In this document: positions 28,441-37,079 of the stretch, piece by piece
Position numbering within the stretch: the stretch's first letter is position 1
Layout of the letters: each line of letters begins with the position of its first letter
Origin: Woeseiaceae bacterium
GTDB taxonomy: Bacteria; Pseudomonadota; Gammaproteobacteria; Steroidobacterales; Woeseiaceae
Direction: 5' to 3'
DNA length: 64,000 nucleotides
Assembly: GCA_021773135.1 (NCBI GenBank)
Contig: JAJFKP010000051.1
Location: 267,600-331,599, forward strand
Notes under the pieces: generated by a model
What the model saw: the letters and a program-made list of their open reading frames with translations, nothing else
Told to the model about the DNA's origin: nothing
The model's database searches: none
Program-made: the position numbers and the translations under genes

Positions 28441-29987
28441 GCCGCCGGTTCCTCATTGCTGTCCGAGCTGTCACGCAGAGATGCTCGCAGCGTCGCCAGT
28501 TGCTTCTGCACGTTGCCCTGGTAATGCGGCAAATCCTGCCAGGCACGACAGATTCTGGATTCATCTATGCGTCGTCGCAGACGCGGATCCCGTTTGCGGG
28601 TCACGCGATCTTCGGTCCAGTGCGTACCGAATCGGTAACGGCAGCGGCCATCCGAGCACCCGGTCATCAGGATCGCATCAGCCAGGTCGCGGCTCAAAAC
28701 GTAATCCAGAAATGGCGGCGGCAACTGACCCATACATTTTAATTCAACAACCGCCTCGCCTGCCTTTTTAAGCGTAGCTGCTGTAGTACTGCCGCTGCAG
28801 CTGAAACTTAAAATTCGGTAGTCGCCGGACAAGGTTGCCGCAACGGAATTTATTGTTTTGCGCAGATCGGCAGCGGTCAACTCCGGTAAATCGATCCCCG
28901 GAACCAGGTCACCACGAGTACGAAACGGCGTAGCTGTCGGACAAGCACCTACACAAATCCCGCATCGCGTACACAGATCGGCATCGACAACGGCCTCCTG
29001 ATCGTAATTCGCGCCGTCACTCCTGGGCTGCATTTGAATAGCGCCGAACGGGCAGTCATCCGCACACCGCTGGCACCCATTGCAGTTGTCGAGATCTACA
29101 ATAGCTGGTTCCGCAATTTTTCCCGGCGGCAACCAGGGCGCAAAACAAATCACGCAACTTATGCCGACCAGCAACAACCAGACGTATCCTGGTGACCACT
29201 GCTGTACCAGTGGATAGGCATGCAGATAAAACCAATCCAGATTCACCGCCTGCGTTGCCTGCGCCAGGTTCGCCTTGTCCTGGCTGACTGCTGGAAACAC
29301 GAATGACAAGACCAGCATGCAAAGCAGTGTGCCAGCCATAAGTCGCCGCGGCGGATTAATAGCCGGCCGTGACAGTCTGAAAACATGCAGCCAGATACCG
29401 AAAACCAGGAATATGGGCAGGCCAACGAGGTGCAGGAAGGCCATCAATGTGAAAAAACGATCGCTCAGTGCAGACTCGATCAGGAAGTTGCCCGCCATCG
29501 AATCGGTGAAGATCGGAATCCGGTCAAGAAGCTCCGCACTCGTGATGGCAACGTACTGAGCCAGCTCGTCCCAAACCAGCCAGTAGCCGGTGATACCCAG
29601 CGTGAACAACATCCAGACCAGCGGCACGCCGGTCACCCAGCTAAACCAGCGTTTTAGGCGGTAGGTATCGAATGCGAACTCTTTGACGATATGCACGAAC
29701 AGCGCGAGTATCGCCGCATCTGAAGCATAGCGATGCAGGCTGCGCATAATGCCGCCGAGGTACCATTGCTCGTGCGTCAGGTATTCTACAGATTCAAAAG
29801 CGCCGGAAACGCTCGTATGAAAAAAGATCAGCAGCCATATTCCGCTGATCAATACGATCCAGCAGAAAAATATGATGAGTGCACCCAGGTGATTGAGCGG
29901 GTTCTCGACAGGACCGAACGCACGCGCCAGTGGCCGATGCAGGATGCCCAGGCTGGCACGAGCAATTTTCTGGAAAAATAACAGCAA
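28437..29987 (-). CDS. Cytochrome b - two [4Fe-4S] ferredoxin - FlpD/MvhD-like fusion protein
   Basis: 516 aa. N-terminal cytochrome b part with two His pairs for two b hemes, H85/H99 and H186/H201, in four to five helices; a further helix near 268-285; then two [4Fe-4S] motifs (C302/305/308/312 in CNGCQRCADDC and C339/342/345/349 in CTRCGICVGAC); then a domain like the FlpD/MvhD electron-transfer subunit, with C397, C418, C444 and C449 (FSCSGS, LKCMGQ, TGCSDGRC). This would move electrons between the quinone pool and a soluble partner through one chain. Sits between SCO and a membrane protein in the CuA oxidoreductase operon. The combination is unusual outside heterodisulfide-reductase systems. 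Confidence 0.85.
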   Translation of the reverse strand: MLLFFQKIARASLGILHRPLARAFGPVENPLNHLGALIIFFCWIVLISGIWLLIFFHTSVSGAFESVEYLTHEQWYLGGIMRSLHRYASDAAILALFVHIVKEFAFDTYRLKRWFSWVTGVPLVWMLFTLGITGYWLVWDELAQYVAITSAELLDRIPIFTDSMAGNFLIESALSDRFFTLMAFLHLVGLPIFLVFGIWLHVFRLSRPAINPPRRLMAGTLLCMLVLSFVFPAVSQDKANLAQATQAVNLDWFYLHAYPLVQQWSPGYVWLLLVGISCVICFAPWLPPGKIAEPAIVDLDNCNGCQRCADDCPFGAIQMQPRSDGANYDQEAVVDADLCTRCGICVGACPTATPFRTRGDLVPGIDLPELTAADLRKTINSVAATLSGDYRILSFSCSGSTTAATLKKAGEAVVELKCMGQLPPPFLDYVLSRDLADAILMTGCSDGRCRYRFGTHWTEDRVTRKRDPRLRRRIDESRICRAWQDLPHYQGNVQKQLATLRASLRDSSDSNEEPAA

Positions 29988-29994
29988 AATTCAG

Positions 29995-30786
29995 TCAGGT
30001 ATCTCGCGTTGGGCGATATCCCTTCCAAAGGAAGACAGAGACTGAAATTACGATAATGAAACCGATCGCAATTTGTATGAACAGCGAATTGTCGATTTCG
30101 TAGCGACCGCTCGCGGGATTGAACACCGTGCAAAACAACCGTACGCGGTCAACGAGGCTGGCCACCATATGGCCTGCAGACTCCGGGCGATTGAAAACGA
30201 GCTGTTTCAACGGCTCCACGAGCCACGGCAACTCGAAGTTCACTCCGTAAACCTGGTTGTAGACGACACTGTCGCGATCAATGATCGTGACCTGGTTGAT
30301 GTGATCGAAACCGCGTGGTGTCGGAAAATAGATAAAGCCGAGATCTGCTGACAATGCCTCGATCGTTTCTTGCGTGCCACTTAAGAAACGCCAACCGTTT
30401 GCATCGATTCTCTGCTCTCGTGCAAAGGCGTTCATCGCATTCGGCGAGTCATGCGCGGTGTCGAAGCCGATAGTTACGATCTCGAAGCTGTCCTCTCCCA
30501 GTACCTCCCTGGCGGCTCGGGTTGCCTGGTCAAGGTGCTTCGTCGTCATCGGGCAGACGTGATGGCAGGACGTGAAGATCATGCTGATGACAAGCGGCTT
30601 GCCCGCAAAGTCGTGCAGGCTGACGTTACGATTCAGCCGGTCGACGAACCCGTAGTTGCCTATCTTGGTACCGACAGCAGCCTGCGAAATGGCAAGCGCA
30701 GTGTCCGGGTCGTAATCATCGGCTGCAGCGGCAGTTGGGTATACAATTGCTGAAATAACAATTGCCAGGGCCGTTATCAGTTTCAT
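29995..30786 (-). CDS. SCO1/SenC-family copper chaperone with C-terminal membrane helix
   Basis: 263 aa from ATG 30786 (MKLITALAIVISAIVYP); an ATG at 30801 is also possible. Signal peptide, thioredoxin-fold SCO domain with copper-binding C74-x3-C78 (FTSCHHVCPM) and the distal His in RGFDHINQ, then a C-terminal transmembrane helix (IQIAIGFIIVISVSVFLW). SCO proteins load copper into CuA of subunit II, or reduce its thiols. Eight bp ahead of the cytochrome b fusion and 66 bp after subunit I, consistent with maturation of the CuA protein encoded two genes upstream. Confidence 0.92.
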   Translation of the reverse strand: MKLITALAIVISAIVYPTAAAADDYDPDTALAISQAAVGTKIGNYGFVDRLNRNVSLHDFAGKPLVISMIFTSCHHVCPMTTKHLDQATRAAREVLGEDSFEIVTIGFDTAHDSPNAMNAFAREQRIDANGWRFLSGTQETIEALSADLGFIYFPTPRGFDHINQVTIIDRDSVVYNQVYGVNFELPWLVEPLKQLVFNRPESAGHMVASLVDRVRLFCTVFNPASGRYEIDNSLFIQIAIGFIIVISVSVFLWKGYRPTRDT

Positions 30787-30852
30787 TACTCTGTTATGCA
30801 TTTGCTTGCAGATCGAACACGTGGAATCGAACTCCCACGCACGTGATCGAAC

Positions 30853-32565
30853 CTAGCTGATGGGCCACACTGAAGCCAGGTACTTCCAGTTCACAGCGTA
30901 GTAAAGCACAAAGATTACCAGGAAGAACATTGCCAATAAGAACGTCCCCGGCGCTGCAAAGCCCCATTTTCCTGCAGCTTCGTGACCGCCCTCTGGCATC
31001 ACAACCGGTTCGGCGCGGGTCAGAGTGCTGGTCGTGAATCCGAAACTGGATTCAGACCCAACCGGTTTGCCGAAAAACACTGACAGCACGGTTACCAGGA
31101 CATAGGCTGCACCACCGAGAATTGCCGCTACCCCGGAAATGCCAACCACGCCCATGAAGGTATAGGCACTGGCGGGATAATCGAAGCCGATCATCGCATC
31201 CGTGAATGCCATGTCCCAGTGCCGGCGTTGAACACCGAGAGTTCCCGCACCCATCATCGCCATAGTGAAAACCATCATGCCAATGCCAAACAGATACGGC
31301 TGAATTTTGGCCAGGCCGGGCAACATCACCTGTTTACGAAACAGCACGGGTATCAGGAAATAGGTCAACGACATGAATGCAAGGGTCGATCCGATAACCA
31401 CCGTCGCGTGGAAATGTCCGGGCACGTAAATAGTGTTGTGGATGATGATATTAATCTGTTCTGTACCCATCACCACACCGGAGATGCCGCCGATGAATCC
31501 GAAACCGATAAGTGACAGGAACATGCCGGAGAAAACCGGATTGCCCCACGGCGCCTTCCTGAGCCACTCGAACAGACCATTGGTCAATCCCTTGGCGCGC
31601 TGGGCAACTTCAATCGATCCCGGCACAGTGAGTCCGTGCACCATGCTCGCGAGCACGGCAAGATACATTGCGTAACTGGTATTGAATATTTTCCATTCAG
31701 AACTTAAGCCTGGATCCACCAGCAGGTGATGGGCACTGGCGATTTGCAAGAACGCAATATAAAGAAAGAAAGCGGTGCGGCTGACCTTTTCCGACAATGG
31801 CCTGGCGCCGAAAACGATTGCAGCAATCGCGTACCAGACAGACACATGGGCAGCAACATTGATTTGCTGTGATGAATGCCCGAGTGCCCACCAGACCAGG
31901 CGGTACATTGCAGCGTCGATGTTGTTGATATACCCGATTGACCAAAGGTAGGTTGGAATCAGGATCACAGCGCCGGAGGCGATCGTGAATATTGCGATGA
32001 TGCATGCCGTCAGCGCACCGAAAGTGACCAGAGGAATAGAGCCCTCGTAGGTTTTCTCTTCTTTGGCAATTATCAGTGTCCCAAGGAATACAAAACAGCC
32101 CAGGAGTGCACCAACTGCGAAGAGAATCAGCCCAAGGTAGAAATTCGGATTGGCTGGCATCGGTACGTAGGACGTCATCATTACCGACGCATCGCCGTTC
32201 AACACGGCCGCGTTGTTGACCACGATGCCGATCAACATCAGCGCAAACCCGAGCCAAGCAATCCTCGGCGTCGCCAAGCGGCATTTAAGTAGTGTCGATG
32301 AACAGAAATACAGTACCGCAATCTCAAAAGTGATCATCCAGAAGATAAGCATGTTGACGCCGTGCAGCGTCAGCACCTGGTAGAACTGACTTGCCTCCAG
32401 TAAATGCACGGCCGGCCACCGGGTCAGAGTCACGAGTAGCGCTGTGATGCCGCCGAACAAAAGGATGACGACCGCGAGAACTGCGTTGGTCCGCATCAGC
32501 GTTTCTGCCGGCTTGTGAAATTGCAATCCGGACTCGGGACAGGTTCTGAAAAGTTCCTTGTTCAT
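30853..32565 (-). CDS. Heme-copper oxidoreductase subunit I, Tyr-to-Gln active site (eNOR/sNOR-like)
   Basis: 570 aa from ATG 32565, with GGAGGG 6 bp upstream and a 4-bp overlap with subunit II. Twelve or more helices. Heme/metal ligands are all present: H68 (low-spin heme), H230 (CuB/FeB), H279-H280, H384 and H386 (PGHFHATVV). In A- and B-type oxygen reductases the helix reads HPxxY; here it reads HSSQQ (230-234), so Q234 replaces the cross-linked Tyr, and helix VII near 265-280 shows no obvious substitute of the cbb3 kind. Loss of this Tyr for Gln is, as I recall, a trait of nitric-oxide-reducing families such as eNOR. With a CuA subunit II the electron donor is a cytochrome c or cupredoxin. 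Automated annotation would call this cytochrome oxidase. Confidence 0.85.
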   Translation of the reverse strand: MNKELFRTCPESGLQFHKPAETLMRTNAVLAVVILLFGGITALLVTLTRWPAVHLLEASQFYQVLTLHGVNMLIFWMITFEIAVLYFCSSTLLKCRLATPRIAWLGFALMLIGIVVNNAAVLNGDASVMMTSYVPMPANPNFYLGLILFAVGALLGCFVFLGTLIIAKEEKTYEGSIPLVTFGALTACIIAIFTIASGAVILIPTYLWSIGYINNIDAAMYRLVWWALGHSSQQINVAAHVSVWYAIAAIVFGARPLSEKVSRTAFFLYIAFLQIASAHHLLVDPGLSSEWKIFNTSYAMYLAVLASMVHGLTVPGSIEVAQRAKGLTNGLFEWLRKAPWGNPVFSGMFLSLIGFGFIGGISGVVMGTEQINIIIHNTIYVPGHFHATVVIGSTLAFMSLTYFLIPVLFRKQVMLPGLAKIQPYLFGIGMMVFTMAMMGAGTLGVQRRHWDMAFTDAMIGFDYPASAYTFMGVVGISGVAAILGGAAYVLVTVLSVFFGKPVGSESSFGFTTSTLTRAEPVVMPEGGHEAAGKWGFAAPGTFLLAMFFLVIFVLYYAVNWKYLASVWPIS

Positions 32566-33113
32566 GGCCCACCCTCCACGACATAGATTTTCCCGGTCAT
32601 GTTGTGGTGCCCCAGACCGCAAAACTCGTTGCAAATGATCGTTTGTTCAACCGACGTATCGGGCGTTACTGTCATGACCATTTCATAGCCAGGCAGAATC
32701 TGCGTATTGATGTTGACCGGTTGCAGGGAAAAACCGTGCTGCCAGTCCATTGAAGAGATGTGTAGCCGATAGCTCTGCCCTTTCTCCAGCTCGAGAATCG
32801 GCCACCATTGCCACAGCCTGCCGAGGATATACACGTCACTGCCGGGCGGCGGTCGGACCACGGGCATGTTCGCAGCGGTTTCCGTACGTACCGTGAATTC
32901 GTCGACCATCGCCTGCGTCTTGGCAAGAAATGCCTGAGGAGTGGTTCGATAAGCTTCGTTTGAGAGGTTCTGTTTACCGTAGATGTGCCACAGCGGCATC
33001 ATGATAAACATGAACAGGGACCACACTAAGGCAATGGCGATCCACGTTCCCTCGACTTTATCCAGTGGCTGTTTCCACCAGACGGTTTCAGCAGGCGGCT
33101 GTATTGCACTCAC
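32562..33113 (-). CDS. Subunit II with CuA centre
   Basis: 183 aa. One N-terminal transmembrane helix (about 23-42), then a cupredoxin domain with all CuA ligands: H126 (DWQHGFSL), C161, E163, C165, H169 and M172 (CNEFCGLGHHNM). Short, single-helix form as in ba3-type enzymes. Accepts electrons from a periplasmic donor and feeds the adjacent subunit I, which it overlaps by 4 bp. An intact CuA with an altered subunit I active site is the notable combination. Confidence 0.92.
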   Translation of the reverse strand: MSAIQPPAETVWWKQPLDKVEGTWIAIALVWSLFMFIMMPLWHIYGKQNLSNEAYRTTPQAFLAKTQAMVDEFTVRTETAANMPVVRPPPGSDVYILGRLWQWWPILELEKGQSYRLHISSMDWQHGFSLQPVNINTQILPGYEMVMTVTPDTSVEQTIICNEFCGLGHHNMTGKIYVVEGGP

Positions 33114-33152
33114 GACATCACCCCACTCGTCTTGCGCGTTCAGTTGTCGCCG

Positions 33153-33317
33153 TTACGGCGCGATCGGGATTGTTACAATTTCCATGATTCCCCATATAAT
33201 GTAGAACACCGTCGGCACGACGACGCCTATAAAAAGCAGAATAAAGGGGTTATCCAGGATGCGTTGCATGATCGGAATACGGACGAAGCTGGTGGCTCCG
33301 GTTTGCTCTTCACTCAT
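33153..33317 (-). CDS. 54-aa single-helix subunit of the CuA oxidoreductase
   Basis: Start chosen at ATG 33317 (MSEEQTGATSFVRIP); the frame continues upstream to 33422 without support. One transmembrane helix (FILLFIGVVVPTVFYIIWGIM, about 25-45). First gene of the seven-gene operon, 39 bp before subunit II. Its position and size match the small subunit IIa of ba3-type enzymes. Confidence 0.75.
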   Translation of the reverse strand: MSEEQTGATSFVRIPIMQRILDNPFILLFIGVVVPTVFYIIWGIMEIVTIPIAP

Positions 33318-33522
33318 GGCCAGTTTCCTTATTACGCCAATGTTTTTTTCCAGGGGATTACCGCGAGGCGACTGGTCCAGCAACCATGATCGGTAGAATT
33401 CGACCCCAAAATACCCGCCCAACTTAGACGTCTTGCTATTGACAGGTAACTGGGGAAACTACCTAGATCGATAACGCGGCCTGCGTATTACCCGACGCCG
33501 CAAACCGGTTAAGCTTGCTTGC
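33318..33522. promoter_or_regulatory. Divergent promoter region of the CuA oxidoreductase operon
   Basis: 205 bp between divergent transcripts. On the plus strand TTGACA near 33441 followed after 15-17 bp by TACCTA could be a sigma-70 promoter for the DUF1566-CtaA pair. No convincing FNR, NsrR or NnrR palindrome was seen. Confidence 0.4.
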
Positions 33523-34152
33523 ATGAAAACCGAAACGACTCTGGTCGGCCTGTTATTAGCGATGCTTTGCGGTTGTGGCGGAGAAACCGAACATGCGGAT
33601 GCCATTCACGATGTGAAATATCGTTCCCTTGCGGCCGCGGGCGTCGTCGTTGAAAACGGGGTGGGCAACTGTGTCGAAGACACGGTTACGGGCCTTACCT
33701 GGGAGAAAAAAACCGCTACCGCGGGGCTGCATTACTGGCAAAACCGCTACAGCTGGTACAACCCGAACGAGAATAATGACGAGCTGGACTACCGTGGCCT
33801 CGAAAATGGTGGTGAGTGCACAAACTCGGCCTGCGACACCTGGAACTTTGTCCGGGCTGTAAACGAAAAAGGTTTGTGCGGATTTCGGGATTGGCGCATG
33901 CCGACGCGCGACGAGCTGTACTCGATTTCCGATCGCCGCAAGGTCTCCACACCACCAACGGCGAACCTCGAATTCTTTCCGTACATGCAAGCTGACGAAT
34001 ACTGGACCGGGTTCGACTACTCGATGCAGTACGAATCCGCCTGGGCTTGGAATTTCGTGTACGGACATGATCGCGTCGACTGGAAGAAAACGCCGAAATA
34101 TGTGCGCCTGGTACGAGGCGATGCAGTAGCACTGGAGGAAGTCAAAGAATAG
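33523..34152 (+). CDS. DUF1566-type lipoprotein
   Basis: 209 aa. Lipoprotein signal with lipobox near LLAMLCGC. Contains the features of DUF1566/FGE-like surface proteins: GNCVEDTVTGLTWEKK, GLCGFRDWRMPTRDELYSI and a final KYVRLVRG, with several Cys likely in disulfides. Function of the family is unknown; often secreted or surface-attached. Four bp before the heme A synthase gene, so co-transcribed with it. Confidence 0.85.
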   Translation: MKTETTLVGLLLAMLCGCGGETEHADAIHDVKYRSLAAAGVVVENGVGNCVEDTVTGLTWEKKTATAGLHYWQNRYSWYNPNENNDELDYRGLENGGECTNSACDTWNFVRAVNEKGLCGFRDWRMPTRDELYSISDRRKVSTPPTANLEFFPYMQADEYWTGFDYSMQYESAWAWNFVYGHDRVDWKKTPKYVRLVRGDAVALEEVKE

Positions 34153-34156
34153 TTCG

Positions 34157-35110
34157 ATGGCATCGCTCGCAAAAACTTCCCTGCTGCTGGTGATTGTCCT
34201 CGTTACGGTGAGCGCCTACCTGCGGCTCGAGCATTCTGGCATCGGCTGCGACCCATGGCCTGCCTGCTACGGAAATATTGGTTTGCCGGCTGAGTCGCCC
34301 AGCGCTGCAGGCACCTACGAGCGGCTCCTGGAAGAAGCGAGCGAGCCACTTTCGTGGGCTACACCATTGCACCGTCTTGTTGCCAGCGTACTTGGCCTGA
34401 CCATTCTCGGCATGTCCCTGCTCTCGCTGCAACAGAAAAGGGACCGTCTGGCCACTTTAGCGTTGCTGGTCTTGACAGTCTTCCTCGCCTGGCTGGGTAT
34501 TTATTCTGAAGGATTGCACAGCCCGGCCGTCGTGATGGGAAATTTGTGCGGCGGATTTGCGATGCTGGGAATCCTTGGCTGGCTCGTTGTTCGCAAACCA
34601 GCTTCGACACGTACGAAAAGATCGCGTCTGCACTTCGCGAGCGTTGCTGCGCTTTTGTTTCTTGGTGTACAGATATTTGTTGGTGGACTGACAAGCGCCA
34701 ATTTTGCAGCGTCAGCCTGCCGGACATTGCCAGACTGTCACGGCAGCTGGCTGCCGGGTGCGGAGGTCTTCACCGCCTTCGACCTGTCGCGCGTCCATGA
34801 AATCGGAGCGAGCGGCATGGTTCTTGGCGGCGCCGAAAGGGCGGCTATTCACAAGCTGCACAGGCTTACCGCCGTTATTACTGCTGCAATGATTTTATTC
34901 GCTGGCATTCTGGCGATCCAGGCTGGTCGTGACCTGAGAATCGTCGGCATCGCGGTAATCGTTATCGTATTGCTGGAATTCACGTTAGGCATTGCATCGA
35001 TACTGGCGGGCCTGCCAATACTTGGTGCCGTCGCGCATAACTGGCTGGCGGCCGTGTTGTTACTGGCAACCCTGAAGCTTTTGGCCGAGAGTCAGGCGAG
35101 TTCCGGCTGA
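34157..35110 (+). CDS. COX15/CtaA-family heme A synthase (Cys-pair type)
   Basis: 317 aa, eight helices. Four heme-ligand His in the expected helix positions (TPLHRLV, EGLHSPAV, IHKLHRLT, VAHNWL) and two Cys pairs in periplasmic loops (CDPWPACYG, CRTLPDCHG), as in the Cys-containing class. Oxidises the heme O methyl group to make heme A. Its 3' end overlaps the convergent NorB-like gene by 19 bp. A second, Cys-less CtaA lies at 37584. Two copies suggest separate heme supply to different enzymes, or one diverged function. Confidence 0.88.
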   Translation: MASLAKTSLLLVIVLVTVSAYLRLEHSGIGCDPWPACYGNIGLPAESPSAAGTYERLLEEASEPLSWATPLHRLVASVLGLTILGMSLLSLQQKRDRLATLALLVLTVFLAWLGIYSEGLHSPAVVMGNLCGGFAMLGILGWLVVRKPASTRTKRSRLHFASVAALLFLGVQIFVGGLTSANFAASACRTLPDCHGSWLPGAEVFTAFDLSRVHEIGASGMVLGGAERAAIHKLHRLTAVITAAMILFAGILAIQAGRDLRIVGIAVIVIVLLEFTLGIASILAGLPILGAVAHNWLAAVLLLATLKLLAESQASSG

Positions 35111-36453
35111 GTCTGCTCGCTGCTTACAGGTGTGATTATCTCGCCGATAAGTCGGAATGCATTCCACAGAACCACCCAGAATCCAAGCATCAATGTGATG
35201 CCCGATACGGCAAAAACCATCATGAACGGTCGAATTTGCGTCGCCATTTCCTGGAAAGATGCACCGTCGTAAAGCCCGCGCCCTAAGCCTGCCATTACGA
35301 GCGCCAGGAAAAATACCGCGAGCGAAATATTCGCAACCCAGAAACCGGTCATGACCTGTTTCGAACAGCTGGCGTGAACATTTTGTGGCAGCTCTTCACG
35401 AATAATATAGAACACGGACGACAGCAGTATCATCGAGTTGATGCCAATAGTGCTGCCCATCGCGTGGGCCACGGTAATGTGGGTGCCGTGCGTAATCAGG
35501 TTGAATGCCGGCACTGAAATTATCAATGCGAGTACAAGGTTGATAAACACCCAGATGTCCGCGGCAAACATGAATCGATAGGCATTGCAGTGGCGATTCT
35601 TTTGATATTCGCTCAACGAACTGCGCCAGTCCCACAGAATTTTGCCGAGGATAAATAACTCGGTCATGCTCACCGCATAGGCGAAAAGGCGGATCCACGT
35701 TTGCGACGGCACGAGGTAGGTATGATGCGCCCAGCCGAAAATAAGGTTGAATAGTCCAAGGAAATACAGGCTGTAGGCCATTTTCGAGCGTGCTGCATCC
35801 TGATTCCCGGCAATACGCGTCGCAACATAAATTGCCGTGCCGTAAACCAGCATGTTCCACGACCCCGTCAATGCGCCATAGGATTTCCATTGCACAATTA
35901 TTTCTCGCACCATGCTCTCGCGAAAATACGGTATCAGCCACAGGTAGGCTTCACAGAATGTGATAAAGAAAAAGACGACGCCGGTGCCCCACATCCAGTA
36001 ATACACCGGCCAGGGCCCCTTTTGCTGGCGGACGGTGTTGAAATAATTGACGCCAAACAGGATCCAGGTCAGGAAGATTGGAATACTGAGCGCTGCAGGA
36101 AACTCGAAGTATTCGCGGCCGCCAAACTGGCCCGTGAGGTAACTGAAAAGAATCGCCAGGCCGGTGACGATGAAAACCCAGAAATGTATCCTGGCCGCAT
36201 TGGGTGACCATAGCTTCAGTTTCTGCTGCCGCGGCAGATAAAAATAGATGCCGCCAATAGCAACCAGAAAAATCCACGACACGACCATCGATACATGTAT
36301 CGGACGTGTTTTGGTAAACAACAGTTCGCGCAGGAATTCAGGAAACAGGAACTGGAAGCCACCAATTACGCCAAAGAACATGCCGACGCCGAGTGACAGC
36401 ATGCCGAGCCGGATGAAATTCAGACCGACCAAATCACGATCACGTGCGATCAT
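35092..36453 (-). CDS. NorB-like heme-copper oxidoreductase with altered ligands
   Basis: 453 aa, about 12 helices. Resembles NorB in length, its GGREYFEFP motif and a NorC-like partner. H53 (RPIHVSMVVSW), H243-H244 (GWAHHTYL) and H330 (TVAHAMGSTIGI) are present. In P. aeruginosa NorB helix X is HGHM with two heme His; here it reads H330-A-M332, with an extra H325 in GTH. In the FeB helix, where cNorB has a His and WE, this has SYGALTGSWN (N200), with no His in the right place. So low-spin heme ligation and the non-heme metal site appear different from classical cNOR. I have seen this HGTHxTVAHAMG pattern in proteins annotated as cbb3-type subunit I or NorB. Overlaps the norC-like gene by 4 bp. 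Confidence 0.8.
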   Translation of the reverse strand: MIARDRDLVGLNFIRLGMLSLGVGMFFGVIGGFQFLFPEFLRELLFTKTRPIHVSMVVSWIFLVAIGGIYFYLPRQQKLKLWSPNAARIHFWVFIVTGLAILFSYLTGQFGGREYFEFPAALSIPIFLTWILFGVNYFNTVRQQKGPWPVYYWMWGTGVVFFFITFCEAYLWLIPYFRESMVREIIVQWKSYGALTGSWNMLVYGTAIYVATRIAGNQDAARSKMAYSLYFLGLFNLIFGWAHHTYLVPSQTWIRLFAYAVSMTELFILGKILWDWRSSLSEYQKNRHCNAYRFMFAADIWVFINLVLALIISVPAFNLITHGTHITVAHAMGSTIGINSMILLSSVFYIIREELPQNVHASCSKQVMTGFWVANISLAVFFLALVMAGLGRGLYDGASFQEMATQIRPFMMVFAVSGITLMLGFWVVLWNAFRLIGEIITPVSSEQTQPELA

Positions 36454-36887
36454 TGCGGATCGTCCTCCTGGCGAACGGTGCCGTACCAGGTCACCTCGTA
36501 ATTTTTGGGTGGATATGTACCCGTCTGGTTTACAAAGCTCAGATAGGCAACGACGTCTTGTACTTCCGTCGGGTCAAGCCCCAGGTTCGGCATGGTTGCC
36601 GTGCCGGAAGCGATGAATGTGGCCGCAACGGTTTCACCGGCTGCACCGTACTTGGATATAACATTGGTAAGGTCAGGCCCCATGTAACCGCCAAGTCCGT
36701 AGAACTGGTGACAGGCCACACAGTTGTATTTCTGGAACACGTGCTGACCGCGGCTGGCTTCTTCACTCATCTGCGGGAGGTGAGCAGCCTCGGTGCCTGC
36801 CGTGTAGACGTAAGCCGAATAGAAAATGAAAGACACGAACAATGTGCCAAACACAAGCCGATTATTGATGCGCTGATCCCCTGGCAA
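36450..36887 (-). CDS. NorC-like membrane-anchored cytochrome c
   Basis: 145 aa from a TTG at 36887 with GGAGA 5-6 bp upstream. One N-terminal transmembrane helix (about 11-28) and a class I cytochrome c domain with C56-x2-C59-H60 (NCVACHQFYGLGGYMGPDLTN) and axial Met near 99 (TATMPNLGL). The layout is that of NorC. Passes electrons to the following NorB-like subunit, whose ATG overlaps its stop. Transcribed away from the Lrp-type regulator gene. Confidence 0.9.
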   Translation of the reverse strand: MPGDQRINNRLVFGTLFVSFIFYSAYVYTAGTEAAHLPQMSEEASRGQHVFQKYNCVACHQFYGLGGYMGPDLTNVISKYGAAGETVAATFIASGTATMPNLGLDPTEVQDVVAYLSFVNQTGTYPPKNYEVTWYGTVRQEDDPQ

Positions 36888-37079
36888 TTTGTCTCCGGCC
36901 GATTGGCCGGAATTGGCATTAATGTTAGCTGAAGTGGCACTGCAAAGGGTTCAGATTTGTTGCTAAAAAAGCCAAGAAAATCATATTTTTTCCCTATTTA
37001 GTGCATTTTATTAGGACATTTTTGCGTAATTTTACATCTTAATGGATAATTAGATTGTTTGACGAAATCGAGAACTTAT
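36888..37079. promoter_or_regulatory. AT-rich divergent control region of norCB-like operon and Lrp-type gene
   Basis: The half nearest the regulator (36960-37060) is strongly AT-rich, with T-tracts such as CATATTTTTTCCC and TTTTATTAGGACATTTTTG, while the operon side is GC-rich with a GGCCGATTGGCCGG palindrome. Bent, T-tract DNA suits Lrp/AsnC binding, so autoregulation and control of the norCB-like genes are likely but unproven. Confidence 0.5.
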
